From: Paraburkholderia monticola
Lineage (GTDB): Bacteria; Pseudomonadota; Gammaproteobacteria; Burkholderiales; Burkholderiaceae
Assembly (NCBI RefSeq): GCF_001580545.1
Contig: NZ_LRBG01000031.1
Coordinates: 218,080 to 282,079 of the forward strand
DNA length: 64,000 nucleotides
Direction of reading: 5' to 3'
The translations under genes were made by a program, and so were the position numbers. Shown in pieces: positions 9,568 through 18,466 of the stretch. The notes beneath the pieces are model-generated. The model did no database searches. It had not been told where the DNA came from and worked only from the letters and a program-made list of their open reading frames with translations. Every line of letters begins with the position of its first letter. The stretch's first letter is position 1.

Positions 9568-10440
9568 ATGAGTGCGATTCGACGCGTCACGCAAACCACC
9601 GACATCCTCGGCGAATGCCCGTTATGGAGTGAAGCCGAGCAGGCGCTGTACTGGATCGACATCCGCCGGCCGGCGGTCCAGCGCTGGCATCCGGCCACCG
9701 ATGCGATGCGCTACTGGCCGATGCCCGACCTCGTCGGCTCGATCGCGCTGTGCGGCGACGGCCGCGTGCTCGTCGCCTCGCGTTCGCTGCACTATCTCGA
9801 CACGCGCACGGGCGAGCTGACGCGCATTGCGAACCAGCGTGCCGAGGATCCCGCCTTACGCTTCAACGACGGCAAATGCGACCGGCAGGGCCGCTTCTGG
9901 GTCGGCACGATGAACGACCGCACGCGCGAGCCGGTCGGCGAGCTGTATCGCGTCGACGGCCACGGTGTGACGAGTGTCGCGACCGGCGTGCGCGTGCCCA
10001 ACGGCACCTGCTTCAGCCCCGACGGCCGCACGATGTACTGCGCCGACTCGGATCTGCAAACGATCTTCGCCTATGCGCTCGATCCCGACTCTGGCGCGCT
10101 CGGCGCGCGTCGCGAGTTCGCGCGGACCACACTGCCCGCGGTGCCCGACGGCGCCACCGTCGATGAGGATGGCTTCATCTGGCTCGCCGAATACGGCGGC
10201 TGGCGCGTCACGCGCTATGCGCCGGACGGCAGCGTCGAGCGCGTCGTCGAGATGCCGGTGCAGAATCCCACCAGTTGTACGTTCGGCGGTCCTGATCTGG
10301 ACATCCTGTACATCACGACCGCGTCGCAGCGCCTCTCGAAGGATGAGCTGGCCAAGCAGCCGCTAGCCGGCAGTCTGCTCGCGATCGAACCCGGCGTGCG
10401 CGGCTTCGCGGAGCCGAAGTTCGTCTGCGATCTGTCGTGA
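9568..10440 (+). CDS. SMP-30/gluconolactonase-like lactonase
   Basis: The 290-residue product carries the family hallmarks LGECPLWSEAEQALYWIDIRRPAVQRW at the N-terminus (with the metal-ligand Glu), RFNDGKCDRQGRFWVGTMND in the middle, VPNGTCFSPDGRTMYCADSD, and DGFIWLAEYGGWRVTRY. These features are closer to L-arabinonolactonase or gluconolactonase types than are the other two SMP-30 proteins here. The ATG at 9568 begins the conserved region; a longer frame extends into the promoter and was rejected. It is a single-gene unit behind the LysR gene. A lactone-opening step is likely, but the lactone is unknown. Confidence 0.87.
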   Translation: MSAIRRVTQTTDILGECPLWSEAEQALYWIDIRRPAVQRWHPATDAMRYWPMPDLVGSIALCGDGRVLVASRSLHYLDTRTGELTRIANQRAEDPALRFNDGKCDRQGRFWVGTMNDRTREPVGELYRVDGHGVTSVATGVRVPNGTCFSPDGRTMYCADSDLQTIFAYALDPDSGALGARREFARTTLPAVPDGATVDEDGFIWLAEYGGWRVTRYAPDGSVERVVEMPVQNPTSCTFGGPDLDILYITTASQRLSKDELAKQPLAGSLLAIEPGVRGFAEPKFVCDLS

Positions 10441-10486
10441 GGGGCGAGGATCGAGGGCCGCCGTCGAAGCGCCGGTCGGCCCGTCC

Positions 10487-11467
10487 TCATTGCTGCTGCA
10501 GCGTCCCCGACTTCTTCAGCACCGCACGCCATATCTCCGTTTCCGATACGATCCGCTTCGACAGTTCTTCGCCCGTGCTGCTGGTTGGGAAAAAACCGAT
10601 CCGGTCGAAGCCGGTCTGCACGTCCGGCGAGGCCATCGTCGTCACGATTGCCGCATGGAGCTTGGCGACGATCGCGGGCGGCGTCGACGACGGCACGGAC
10701 AGGCAGTTCCAGACCGTGAAGTCGTAGCCGGCGAGTCCCGCTTCGGCGATGGTCGGCAGATCGGGAAAATGCGGCAGGCGCCGGTTGCCCGTCACGCACA
10801 GCGCGCGCATCTTGCCCGACTGGATACCGGCCGTCACATCGGCGACGCCGCCGAACAGCATGTCGGCGAACCCGCCGAGCACCGCGAGCGTATCTTCGCC
10901 GCCGCCCTTGTACGGCACGTTCAGGATTTGCGCGCCGGTGCGCACCATGAACTCCTTCGCGATGAGGTCGAGCGGACTGCCGAGCCCCGCGGTCGCATTG
11001 GTCACCTTGCCCGGATGCTGCTTCGCGTACGCGATCAGCTCCTGCAGCGAATGAATCGGCAACGACGCATTGACGACCAGCACGAACGGCTGCTCCGAAA
11101 TCACGCTGACCGGTTGCAAATCCGCGGGCTGATAGCCGATGTCCTTGTAGATCATCGGATTCGTTTCGAAGAACGTGCTCACGCCGAGCAGCAGCGTGTA
11201 GCCGTCGCCGCGCGACTTCGCGACATAGGCGGCCGCGATGTTGCCGCCGGCGCCGGGATGCGCCTCGACGATCACCGGCTGCTTGAGCACCTCGCCCAGC
11301 CGCTTCGCGACGATCCGCGCCTCGGCCTCGCCCGCTCCGGCCGGAAACGCGATGACGATGCGAATGGGACTGTCCGGATAGTCGGCGCGCGCCGCCGGCA
11401 TCCAGCCGAGCAGCAGCGGTGCCCCCACGGACCCCAATGAGATCAGAAGCCGGCGCCGCGTCAGCAT
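10487..11467 (-). CDS. Bug/TctC-type periplasmic solute receptor linked to TctAB
   Basis: The 326-residue product has a Tat-like signal (MLTRRRLLISLG, cleavage near ARAD) and Bug motifs QPVIVEAHPGAGGNIAAAYVA, GDGYTLLLGVSTFFETNPMIY, NVPYKGGGEDTLA and FPDLPTIAEAGLAGYD. It is the only one of the seven receptors that lies directly after tctA and tctB in the same operon, so it is the likely cognate receptor of that tripartite tricarboxylate-type transporter. GGGAGA precedes the start. Confidence 0.92.
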   Translation of the reverse strand: MLTRRRLLISLGSVGAPLLLGWMPAARADYPDSPIRIVIAFPAGAGEAEARIVAKRLGEVLKQPVIVEAHPGAGGNIAAAYVAKSRGDGYTLLLGVSTFFETNPMIYKDIGYQPADLQPVSVISEQPFVLVVNASLPIHSLQELIAYAKQHPGKVTNATAGLGSPLDLIAKEFMVRTGAQILNVPYKGGGEDTLAVLGGFADMLFGGVADVTAGIQSGKMRALCVTGNRRLPHFPDLPTIAEAGLAGYDFTVWNCLSVPSSTPPAIVAKLHAAIVTTMASPDVQTGFDRIGFFPTSSTGEELSKRIVSETEIWRAVLKKSGTLQQQ

Positions 11468-11555
11468 AGATGTGTCTCCCGGGCTGTTCAGTGCGTCTCG
11501 TCGTCCCGGCAGCGACCGCCCTCGCGCCGGGCCGCCGCGCTCGCCATGGACGCGC

Positions 11556-13115
11556 TCATACGTTGTCTTGAGATGTAGGCCGCGACGACCCCGTCATGCG
11601 AAATTTTCTCGGCCGTGCCTTGCGCCGGCGTATCGCGCCACGAATCGCGAAGCCGACCTGCAGCAGGATCAGCAACGCCGAGGCGCCGATGAAGACCGCG
11701 CTGATCGGCCGCTGGATGAAGATGCCGATGTCGCCGCGCGAGAGCAGCACGGCGCGCCGGAAATTGTCTTCGACCATCGGGCCCAGCACGAAACCGAGCA
11801 GGATCGGCGCGACCGGAAATTCGAGCGCGAGCAGCACGGCACCGATCACGCCGAACGCGAGCACCTCGCCGACCTCGAAAAGACTATTGTTGGTGCTGTA
11901 CACGCCGACCGCGATGAACAGCAGCGCCGAGGGAAACAGGTAGCGGTACGGCACGCGCAGAAACTTCACCCAGATGCCGATCAGCGGCACGTTCAGCAGC
12001 ATCAGCAGAATATTGCCGACCCAGAAGCTCGCTACCAGCCCCCAGAACAGATCGGCGTGATCGGTGATCAACTGCGGGCCGGGCTGGATGCCCTGGATCA
12101 TCAGGGCACCGAGAATCAGCGCCATCACCGCGTCGCCGGGAATGCCGAGGCTCATGGTCGGAATGAAGTCGACCTGGGTCTTCGAGTGCGACGCGGCTTC
12201 CGGTGCCGCCACGCCTTCGATCGCCCCCTGCCCGAACTTCTTCGGATTGCGCGAGATCTTCTGCTCGAGCGCGTAGGCGATGAAGGTCGTGATCGTCGAG
12301 CCGGTGCCCGGCATGCCGCCGAACAGCGCACCGATCGCCGTGCCGCGCACCATCGGCAGGAACGCCTGCTTCAACTCCTTCCAGCTCGGCCGCATGTCGC
12401 GCAGACGCACCCGCGCGCCGCCGCTCACCACCTGCAGCCGGTTGACGTTGCGCAGGAAGTCGGCCACGCCGAACAGGCCGAGCGCGAGCGCGACGATCTC
12501 GACACCATCGCCGAGCCTTGGAAAACCAAACGTGAAGCGCATGGTGCCGGTATTGACGTCGGTGCCGACGATGCCGATCAACAGCCCGAACAGCGTCATC
12601 GCGACGCCTTTCAGCACCGGTCCGCGCGACATCGTGCCGCCCGCGAGCAGGCCCAGCAGCATGATCGAGAACAGCTCGGCGGGCCCGAACTTGAAGGCGA
12701 TGCTGACGAGCAGCGGCGACGCGAAGACCATCAGCGCGATGCCGCACGAAGCCGCGAAGAACGACGAGATCATCGCGATGCCAAGCGCCGTGCCGCCCTT
12801 GCCCTGGCGCGTGAGCGGATAGCCGTCGAGACAGGTCACCGCGTGCGGCGGGTGGCATGGCAGGTTCAGCAGAATCGCGCCGATCGCGCCGCCGTATTGC
12901 GAGCCGTAGAAGATGCCAGCCAGCATCATGATCGCCGGCACGGGGTGCATCGTGTAGGTGAGCGGCAGCAGCATCGAGATGGCGGAGAGCGGACCCATGC
13001 CGGGCAGCACGCCGATCAGGTTGCCGACTACCACGCCGAAGAACGACCACGCGAGATTGTGCAGCTCGAGCGCGACGCCAAAGCCGTACCAGAGATCGAC
13101 GAGAGACTGGGTCAT
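11556..13115 (-). CDS. tctA: TctA-family large membrane subunit of a tripartite transporter
   Basis: The 519-residue protein is hydrophobic with about 11-12 predicted membrane segments and has TctA motifs: GVLPGMGPLSAISMLLPLT near residue 40, IFYGSQYGGAIGAILLN near residue 70, and a second GGMPGTGSTITTF with ASHSKTQVDFIPTMSLGIPGDAVMALILGALMIQGI in the C-terminal half. TctA forms the sodium- or proton-coupled channel with TctB and takes substrate from a Bug receptor. The usual PG-rich stretch after the first half is here PCHPPHAVTCLDGYPL, which is atypical. It lies between tctB and the Bug gene in the operon starting at 15346. Confidence 0.92.
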   Translation of the reverse strand: MTQSLVDLWYGFGVALELHNLAWSFFGVVVGNLIGVLPGMGPLSAISMLLPLTYTMHPVPAIMMLAGIFYGSQYGGAIGAILLNLPCHPPHAVTCLDGYPLTRQGKGGTALGIAMISSFFAASCGIALMVFASPLLVSIAFKFGPAELFSIMLLGLLAGGTMSRGPVLKGVAMTLFGLLIGIVGTDVNTGTMRFTFGFPRLGDGVEIVALALGLFGVADFLRNVNRLQVVSGGARVRLRDMRPSWKELKQAFLPMVRGTAIGALFGGMPGTGSTITTFIAYALEQKISRNPKKFGQGAIEGVAAPEAASHSKTQVDFIPTMSLGIPGDAVMALILGALMIQGIQPGPQLITDHADLFWGLVASFWVGNILLMLLNVPLIGIWVKFLRVPYRYLFPSALLFIAVGVYSTNNSLFEVGEVLAFGVIGAVLLALEFPVAPILLGFVLGPMVEDNFRRAVLLSRGDIGIFIQRPISAVFIGASALLILLQVGFAIRGAIRRRKARPRKFRMTGSSRPTSQDNV

Positions 13116-13121
13116 GGTCGT

Positions 13122-13622
13122 CTAGCCCCATTGAAACAGTGGAAACTGCAGCGACAGCGCCCACCAGAACACCGCCACGCATAGCGCGGTCATCGCCGCC
13201 GCGAGCAGCAACGCTCGCCACACGGTGTTCTGGCGATCGCCGAGCGCCGAGATGAACACGACCGCGAAAGTCGCCGGCAGGAGCCCGCCGTAATGGCCGA
13301 GCACGATGAACGCGACGAGGCTGCCGAGAATGAAGCACCACGCCTTGCCTTCGGGCGGCAGCTTGCGTTCGCCCTGCTGCACCGGCGTGTATTTGGCCAC
13401 CACCGCAATCGCGATGCCGGTGCAGGCGAGTGCCGCGCCGACCGCGACGGGGAAGAAGCCCGGCCCCATCTGGGTCAGACTGCCGATGCTGTAGCGCACG
13501 CCGCCGTATATCGCACCGAGCCCGATCAGCAGCATCAGCATGCCGCTGTAGTAGTCCCGGCGCCGGGTGTTGACGTATTCGATTGCGCCGCCCTCTTCCG
13601 TCTGTGCTGTCTGCGAACTCAT
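13122..13622 (-). CDS. tctB: TctB-family small membrane subunit of a tripartite transporter
   Basis: The 166-residue product has a charged N-terminus and four likely membrane segments (MLMLLIGLGAIYGG, FFPVAVGAALACTGIAIAVV, CFILGSLVAFIVLG and ALLLAAAMTALCVAVFWWAL). The TQMGPGFFP motif after the first segment is typical of TctB. The ATG at 13620-13622 follows AGGAGA. It ends 6 bases before tctA, so the two are co-translated or nearly so. Confidence 0.9.
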   Translation of the reverse strand: MSSQTAQTEEGGAIEYVNTRRRDYYSGMLMLLIGLGAIYGGVRYSIGSLTQMGPGFFPVAVGAALACTGIAIAVVAKYTPVQQGERKLPPEGKAWCFILGSLVAFIVLGHYGGLLPATFAVVFISALGDRQNTVWRALLLAAAMTALCVAVFWWALSLQFPLFQWG

Positions 13623-13636
13623 CGTGTGTTCTCCTG

Positions 13637-14512
13637 CTACGCCGCGCCGAGGAAGCGGCGCGTCAGCGCGTCGAACGCGGGCACGCCGGTCGCCTCTTCG
13701 AGCAAGGCTTTCGGCGCCTGATCCGGCAGCTCCAGCGACAACGCGCCGGCCCTGACCGCCTGCATGCTGTCGTGAAGTGCCTTGAGCGCCACCGAGAAAG
13801 TCTGGTGTCCGGCCGACCACGCCTTGATGCGGCGGGTGGCCAGATAAGCGGGATCGCAGAGCGGCGCGGGCGCCCCCGCCATCAACAGCGGCAGCTTCAC
13901 GGCCGCGGCGATCGCGTCGATCTCTTCGCGCTTGCGCGGTCCCGGCAGGAACAGCGCGTCGACGCCGGCCGCCTCGAACGCCTTGAAGCGCGCAACCGCA
14001 TCCTCGATGCCGTTGACCGTGGCCGCGCTCGTGCGACCCATCACCAGCAGGTCCGAATCGCCGCGCGCAGCCACCGCGGCCTCGATCTTCGCGACCGCCT
14101 CGTCGAACGGCGACAACTGCACCGCGCCCGAGGGGCCGAACGGGCGCGGCAACAGCGTGTCTTCGATGGTGACCGCCGCCGCGCCCGCGCGATCGAGTTC
14201 GTGCACCGTGCGCATCACCGAGAGCGCATTGCCGTAGCCGTGATCGCCGTCGACGACGAGCGGCACGTCGGACACACGCGTGCAGCGATGCACCTGCTCG
14301 GCAAGCTCGCTCAACGTGAGCAGGATCAGATCGGGCGCGCCGAGCACCGCGTACGAAGCGAGCGATCCGCCCATCAGCGCCGCCTCGTAGCCGAGCTGGC
14401 TGGCAAGACGCGCGGAGATCGGATCGAACACCGTCGCCATTGTCACGCAACGTTCACTGTCCAGAATCGCGCGCAGGCGCTGGCGTTGAGTCAGGGATCC
14501 CATCGAAAGCAT
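13637..14512 (-). CDS. PEP mutase/isocitrate lyase superfamily enzyme (oxaloacetate-decarboxylase-like)
   Basis: The 291-residue protein has the superfamily pattern: MATVFDPISARLASQLGYEAALMGGS, then DGDHGYGNALSVMRTVHELDRAGAAAVTIEDTLLPRPFG with the acidic metal-binding residues, and later GVDALFLPGPRKREEIDAIA. The HGYGNAL form is that of the oxaloacetate decarboxylases related to Pseudomonas PA4872 rather than isocitrate or methylisocitrate lyases, which have a KKCGH motif absent here. It would cleave or decarboxylate a 2-keto or 2-hydroxy dicarboxylate. It lies between the hydratase and tctB genes, consistent with the last step of a route for an imported dicarboxylate. This is inference. Confidence 0.85.
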   Translation of the reverse strand: MLSMGSLTQRQRLRAILDSERCVTMATVFDPISARLASQLGYEAALMGGSLASYAVLGAPDLILLTLSELAEQVHRCTRVSDVPLVVDGDHGYGNALSVMRTVHELDRAGAAAVTIEDTLLPRPFGPSGAVQLSPFDEAVAKIEAAVAARGDSDLLVMGRTSAATVNGIEDAVARFKAFEAAGVDALFLPGPRKREEIDAIAAAVKLPLLMAGAPAPLCDPAYLATRRIKAWSAGHQTFSVALKALHDSMQAVRAGALSLELPDQAPKALLEEATGVPAFDALTRRFLGAA

Positions 14513-14581
14513 TCCTCCTTGCGGTTCGGCGCGCGCTACGTTTCGCGGATTGCCTGTCGCTGATGCGGCGCGCGCGTCGGG

Positions 14582-15346
14582 TTAGACGAGGGTCATGCGG
14601 GCTTCGCCGAGCCCCTCGAACACGACCTTCACTTCGTTGCCCGCATGGCCCGGATAGAGCCCCGTGCAGGTGCCGCTGATCACGGTCTGGCCCGCCTGCA
14701 GCGGCTCGCGCCGGTGCGGCGCATTGGCCAGCGCGACGAGCGCGTTGAAGGGATCGCCGGCGCTGTTGCCGCCGACGAGATCGGTCACGACACGTCCGTC
14801 GATCTCGACGCGCACGCGCAGCGCCGCGAGATCGATCGCCCGCCACGCGCGCGTGCCGCTGCCGCGAATCAACGCGCCGTTGCCCATGTTGTCGGCGATC
14901 TTGTGCTCGATCGGTGCTTCCATGAAGTTGCGCAGACGCGGCGCGCCGACTTCGATCGCGGCGCACACTTCGTCGACCGCGGCCGCGATTTCTTCGTCGG
15001 AATAGCTTGTGTCGCGCACCGGCAGATCGCGGCCCAGCACGAAGGCGACCTCGCCTTCGACGGCGGGTGCTTCGGCATACGGAAGATGAACCGACGCGTC
15101 GTTCGCGAGGCACGCGTCCCGGTAGATCGGTGCATGCGTGAGGCGCACCCCGGGCGCGTAGCCGACCTTCCAGCCGCCGATAGGCGCACCAAGCTGGCGC
15201 GTCACCTCGCGTTGCACCGTGAAGGCTTCCTCGAGCGAAGCCGGCGCATAAGGCGGCGCAAGCATCGCCAGCGTGCTGCTCGTGCGCCGGGCGCCGAGCA
15301 GCGAGGCGACCGTGTGGGCGATACGGGTTGCGTCTGGAATGCTCAC
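14582..15346 (-). CDS. FAH-family 2-keto-4-pentenoate hydratase
   Basis: The 254-residue product shows the hydratase pattern IGGWKVGYAPG, the acidic metal site in PAVEGEVAFVLGRDLPVR, AAIEVGAPRLRNF and a C-terminal VISGTCTGLYPGHAGNEVKVVFEGLG. Enzymes of this type hydrate 2-hydroxypentadienoates. The GTG at 15344-15346 follows GGGAGA by about 5 bases and was chosen over upstream ATGs that would place the start inside the leader. It is the first gene of the operon hydratase, PEP-mutase-like enzyme, TctB, TctA, Bug, which is driven by a class-1 promoter. A truncated paralogue lies at 1-500. Confidence 0.85.
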   Translation of the reverse strand: MSIPDATRIAHTVASLLGARRTSSTLAMLAPPYAPASLEEAFTVQREVTRQLGAPIGGWKVGYAPGVRLTHAPIYRDACLANDASVHLPYAEAPAVEGEVAFVLGRDLPVRDTSYSDEEIAAAVDEVCAAIEVGAPRLRNFMEAPIEHKIADNMGNGALIRGSGTRAWRAIDLAALRVRVEIDGRVVTDLVGGNSAGDPFNALVALANAPHRREPLQAGQTVISGTCTGLYPGHAGNEVKVVFEGLGEARMTLV

Positions 15347-15455
15347 TCTGTCTCCCGGGTTTCCCCTGATTTTTTGTGCGTCCCGCTGCTTCTTCGTGTT
15401 TCTTGTGAAGTACCGCCCGCCGTCTCCGGTGCAGCGATGACGGGTCATTCTGATC

Positions 15456-15511
15456 CAGTGTGCGCAAGCGGGCGTGCCGCCGCAACGTCATTTATGTCAC
15501 AACGGTCGTGC
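15456..15511 (-). promoter_or_regulatory. Class-1 regulon promoter for the hydratase-TctAB operon
   Basis: On the minus strand: half-conserved dyad GCACG-N5-TGTGA (15497-15511), TTGCGG (15480-15485), an 18-base spacer and ACACTG (15456-15461). The -10 is weak. Confidence 0.5.
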
Positions 15512-15543
15512 GAATTTCGAGCGCTTGCGCACTGGCCCATGAC

Positions 15544-17046
15544 TCAACTGAGCGGACGCACCATCGACTGGCTGCGCCAGTAGTCGAACAGCGTCTCCAC
15601 GCTGTTGACGCCGCCGCCCATGCCGCTCTTGTTCACGCCGGCATACGGCACGCCGAGCGGGAACAGGTTGTGCGCGTTGATCCAGCTATTGCCGGCCACC
15701 ATGGCCTCGGCGACGCGCGACGCGCGGGTCAGGTCGCGGCTCCACACGCTGTTGGCGAGACCATAGTCGGTGCAGTTGGCGAGCTCGACGGCCTGCGATT
15801 CGTCCTTGAACGGCGCCAGGTAGGCGACGGGCCCGAAGATCTCGTCGCGGGCCGCCACGTTGCCGAGCGCCCCCGCGAGCAGCGCCGGCTTCAGGTAGAA
15901 CCCGCCGCGGCCAGGCACGCTCGCCACGCCCCCTTCGAGGACCGTGTGCGCGCCCTCCTGCCTGCCGCGTTCGAGATAGCCGAGCACGCGCTCGCGCTGT
16001 TTCGCGCTGACGACGGGACCCATCTGCGTGCCGGCGTCGAGCTGATAACCGACCTTCGTGCGCTGCAGGGCGGCCACGCTTGCATCGACGAAGCGCTCAT
16101 AGATCGATTCCTGCACGAGCCAGCGCGTCGCATCGCAGCAGACCTGCCCCGAGTGGAAGGTGATCGCGCGCGCGAGTTTGTTCGCCGTGTCCTCGATATC
16201 GACGTCGTCGAACACGACCGCCGCTCCTTTGCCGCCGAGCTCGAGCTTGCACGGCACGAGGTTGCGTCCGCACGCTTCGGCGACGAGCCGGCCGACTTCG
16301 GGCGAGCCGGTAAACGACATGCGGCGCAGTCCCGGATGGCCCGCGAGCGCCGCGCCCGCCGTTTCGCCATAGCCGGTGACGACATTGATCACGCCGTCCG
16401 GAAAGCCGATCTCGCGAGCGAGCTGGGCGAGATAGATGGCCGACAGCGGCGTGTCCTCGGCGGGCTTGATGACCACGGTATTGCCGGCCGCGAGCGCCGG
16501 CGAGATGTTCCAGCCGATCAGCACGAGCGGAAAATTCCACGGCACGATGAAGCCGCATGCGCCCCACGGCTGGCGCGTGGTCCACGCTTCGTAGCCGGAC
16601 ACCGGCACCGCCGAGCGGCGCTGCACGTTCTGCGAGAGGTTGTTGAAATAGCGCATCGTATCGACGAAGACCTGCACGTCGCCCTGCGCCTGCTGCTCGA
16701 CCTTGCCCGCGTCGAGCGCTTCGATCTGTCCGATGATTGACTTGCGCTTCTCGACTTCGTCGGCGAGCCGGTGCAGCCATACCGCGCGTTCGTTGACGGG
16801 CATCGTGGCCCAGCCCGAACGTGCGAACGCCTCGTTGGCCGCGACAACCGCGCGGTCGACGTCCGCGGCGCTCATCGCCGTCACCGTGGCGAGCCGTTCT
16901 CCGGTGCCCGGATCGAGGGTATCGAAGCTTGCGCCGTCGGCCGCGGTGACGTCGCGGCCGCCGACCACGCCCCCTAGCAGGGCACTGTCGAGAAAGCGCG
17001 AGACCTCGGGCAGCAGTGTGGTGGTCGGGGTAGTCAGGGTTTGCAT
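15544..17046 (-). CDS. NAD(P)-dependent aldehyde dehydrogenase
   Basis: The 500-residue product is a full-length ALDH. It has the PWNFPL cofactor motif, KPAEDTPLSA, FTGSPEVGR, the general-base Glu in LELGGKG and the catalytic Cys in FHSGQVCCDATR, followed by DEIFGPVAYL. It oxidises an aldehyde to its acid in the cytoplasm. It follows the NHL gene by 45 bases on the same strand, so the two probably form an operon from the class-2 promoter at 18197-18252. Within the island an aldehyde could come from a TfdA-type dioxygenase reaction. The substrate is not known. Confidence 0.92.
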   Translation of the reverse strand: MQTLTTPTTTLLPEVSRFLDSALLGGVVGGRDVTAADGASFDTLDPGTGERLATVTAMSAADVDRAVVAANEAFARSGWATMPVNERAVWLHRLADEVEKRKSIIGQIEALDAGKVEQQAQGDVQVFVDTMRYFNNLSQNVQRRSAVPVSGYEAWTTRQPWGACGFIVPWNFPLVLIGWNISPALAAGNTVVIKPAEDTPLSAIYLAQLAREIGFPDGVINVVTGYGETAGAALAGHPGLRRMSFTGSPEVGRLVAEACGRNLVPCKLELGGKGAAVVFDDVDIEDTANKLARAITFHSGQVCCDATRWLVQESIYERFVDASVAALQRTKVGYQLDAGTQMGPVVSAKQRERVLGYLERGRQEGAHTVLEGGVASVPGRGGFYLKPALLAGALGNVAARDEIFGPVAYLAPFKDESQAVELANCTDYGLANSVWSRDLTRASRVAEAMVAGNSWINAHNLFPLGVPYAGVNKSGMGGGVNSVETLFDYWRSQSMVRPLS

Positions 17047-17091
17047 AGTGCCTCCGTTACGAGTAATGGCGCCCCGCGGCAGCCGTGACCG

Positions 17092-18066
17092 TCAGGCCGC
17101 GATCCTTTCGAACTTCTGCAGGCAGCGCAGCCCCGGCGGCGCGTCGATGCCGGGAAAGAGCGACGGCCACGCCGTGTAGGAGACCTCACCGACATAGATA
17201 TCGCCGTGCGAATCGACCGCGAGACCATGCGGTCCGAGGAACTGGCCCGGCCCCGTTCCCGCGGCCGGTGTGGTTGTGATGCGCGCGAGCAGTTCGCCCT
17301 TGTTCGACAGGATGCTCACGCGCGGACCGAGATTCGGCGCGCCGCGATTGAACGCGTAATAGGGCCCCGTCTCGCCGACATAACACAGCGGACATTTGCC
17401 GACCGGCATGTACATGCCGCAGGGGCGATGCAGGTTGTGCCACTGCGTCTCGAAGCGGCCGTTGCCGTCGAACACCTGGATGCGATGGTTCTCGCGGTCG
17501 GCGACGTACACCCAGCCCTCTTCGTCGCAAGAAATGTTGTGCGGCAGATTGAACTGTCCTTTGCCCGAGCCGGGTTCGCCCCAGGAGCGCAGCGGTTTGC
17601 CGTCCGGCGAATACTGATGGATGCGGCCGTTGCCATAGCCGTCCGAGACATAGATGTCGCCACGCGGCGAGAGCGCCGTATGCGTGCAGCGGTTGAACGG
17701 CGTGCCGCTCATGTAGGGCGCCGGTTCTCCGGGAATGCCGATGGTCAGCAGGACCTTGCCGTCGGGCGTGCACTTGCGCACACAGTGATCGTAATCGTCG
17801 GTGAGATACACCATGTCATCCGGCCCGATATGGATGCCGTGCGCGTGAACGAACACGTCGTCGCCCCAGGCGCGCAGGAAATTTCCATCGCGATCGAACA
17901 CGATCACGGGATGCTCGCCGCGATGGAACACGAACACCTGGTCCTTGCTGTCGACGCCCACCGCGGCCACGTCATGAAGCTGCCAGCCATCCGGCAATTT
18001 TGCCCAGTCGTCGACGATCCGATAGGTGAATTCTCCGCTGCCTACGACTGCGTCGACGGTGCTCAT
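17092..18066 (-). CDS. NHL-repeat six-bladed beta-propeller protein (amidating-lyase-like)
   Basis: The 324-residue product is the third NHL paralogue and is closest to the one at 3246 (GSGEFTYRIVDDWAKLPDGW, EHPVIVFDRDGNFLRAWGDD, LPHNISCDEEGWVYVADRENHRIQVFDGNGRFE). The cysteines in CTHTALSPRGD, ISCDEEGW and GKCPLCYVGETGP are kept. No signal peptide is present. It precedes the aldehyde dehydrogenase gene, which suggests a lyase-type step that yields an aldehyde. Peptidylglycine amidating lyases do release glyoxylate, but that parallel is only suggestive. Confidence 0.85.
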   Translation of the reverse strand: MSTVDAVVGSGEFTYRIVDDWAKLPDGWQLHDVAAVGVDSKDQVFVFHRGEHPVIVFDRDGNFLRAWGDDVFVHAHGIHIGPDDMVYLTDDYDHCVRKCTPDGKVLLTIGIPGEPAPYMSGTPFNRCTHTALSPRGDIYVSDGYGNGRIHQYSPDGKPLRSWGEPGSGKGQFNLPHNISCDEEGWVYVADRENHRIQVFDGNGRFETQWHNLHRPCGMYMPVGKCPLCYVGETGPYYAFNRGAPNLGPRVSILSNKGELLARITTTPAAGTGPGQFLGPHGLAVDSHGDIYVGEVSYTAWPSLFPGIDAPPGLRCLQKFERIAA

Positions 18067-18196
18067 GGGGTCGATTTCCTGTCTGAACGGTGGGTCGATT
18101 CACGCGAAGGAATGCGTGTTCGCGATGCAATGTTTGCATGCGTGCGGAAGTTGCGGCTGCACCTTGCACGGCGTGCCACATTGTTTGCCACGTCCA

Positions 18197-18252
18197 AGAA
18201 TCACACGCTGCCGGAACCCGCGGCAAGACACTTTTTGGAACAACCGCTATGA
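18197..18252 (-). promoter_or_regulatory. Class-2 regulon promoter for the NHL-ALDH operon
   Basis: On the minus strand: dyad TCATA-N5-TGTTC (18238-18252), an A-tract, TTGCCG (18221-18226), an 18-base spacer and GATTCT (18197-18202) within TGTGATTCT. The rest of the 18067-18466 gap shows nothing else certain. Confidence 0.6.
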
Positions 18253-18466
18253 GCATTCTCGACGGAAGACCCTATCCACAACCGCGTCAATGGAAACCCT
18301 ACCTTGATTATTGTGTGCGTGAGTGCGAGTCTGTTTTTGTCACATGCACGGGCGGGAGCCGCCCGCATGCATGCACAACCGCTGGCGCGCGCCGCTGATC
18401 GATGTCGCATTGCTGCTCTCTCACGCGCAAGCACCTGTCCCTGACAGCATGGTGAGGAGACCCCCA

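Noticed and set aside
11472..13184. A 570-codon plus-strand open frame across the tctA gene
   Set aside because: It is antisense to a clear TctA membrane protein, its translation is rich in Arg, His and Gln with no domain, and high GC makes such shadow frames common.
18312..18352. A further regulon module upstream of the LysR gene at 18467
   Set aside because: A TGTGAC with A-rich sequence and CTCGC is present on the minus strand, but the TTG and the spacing to a -10 are missing.
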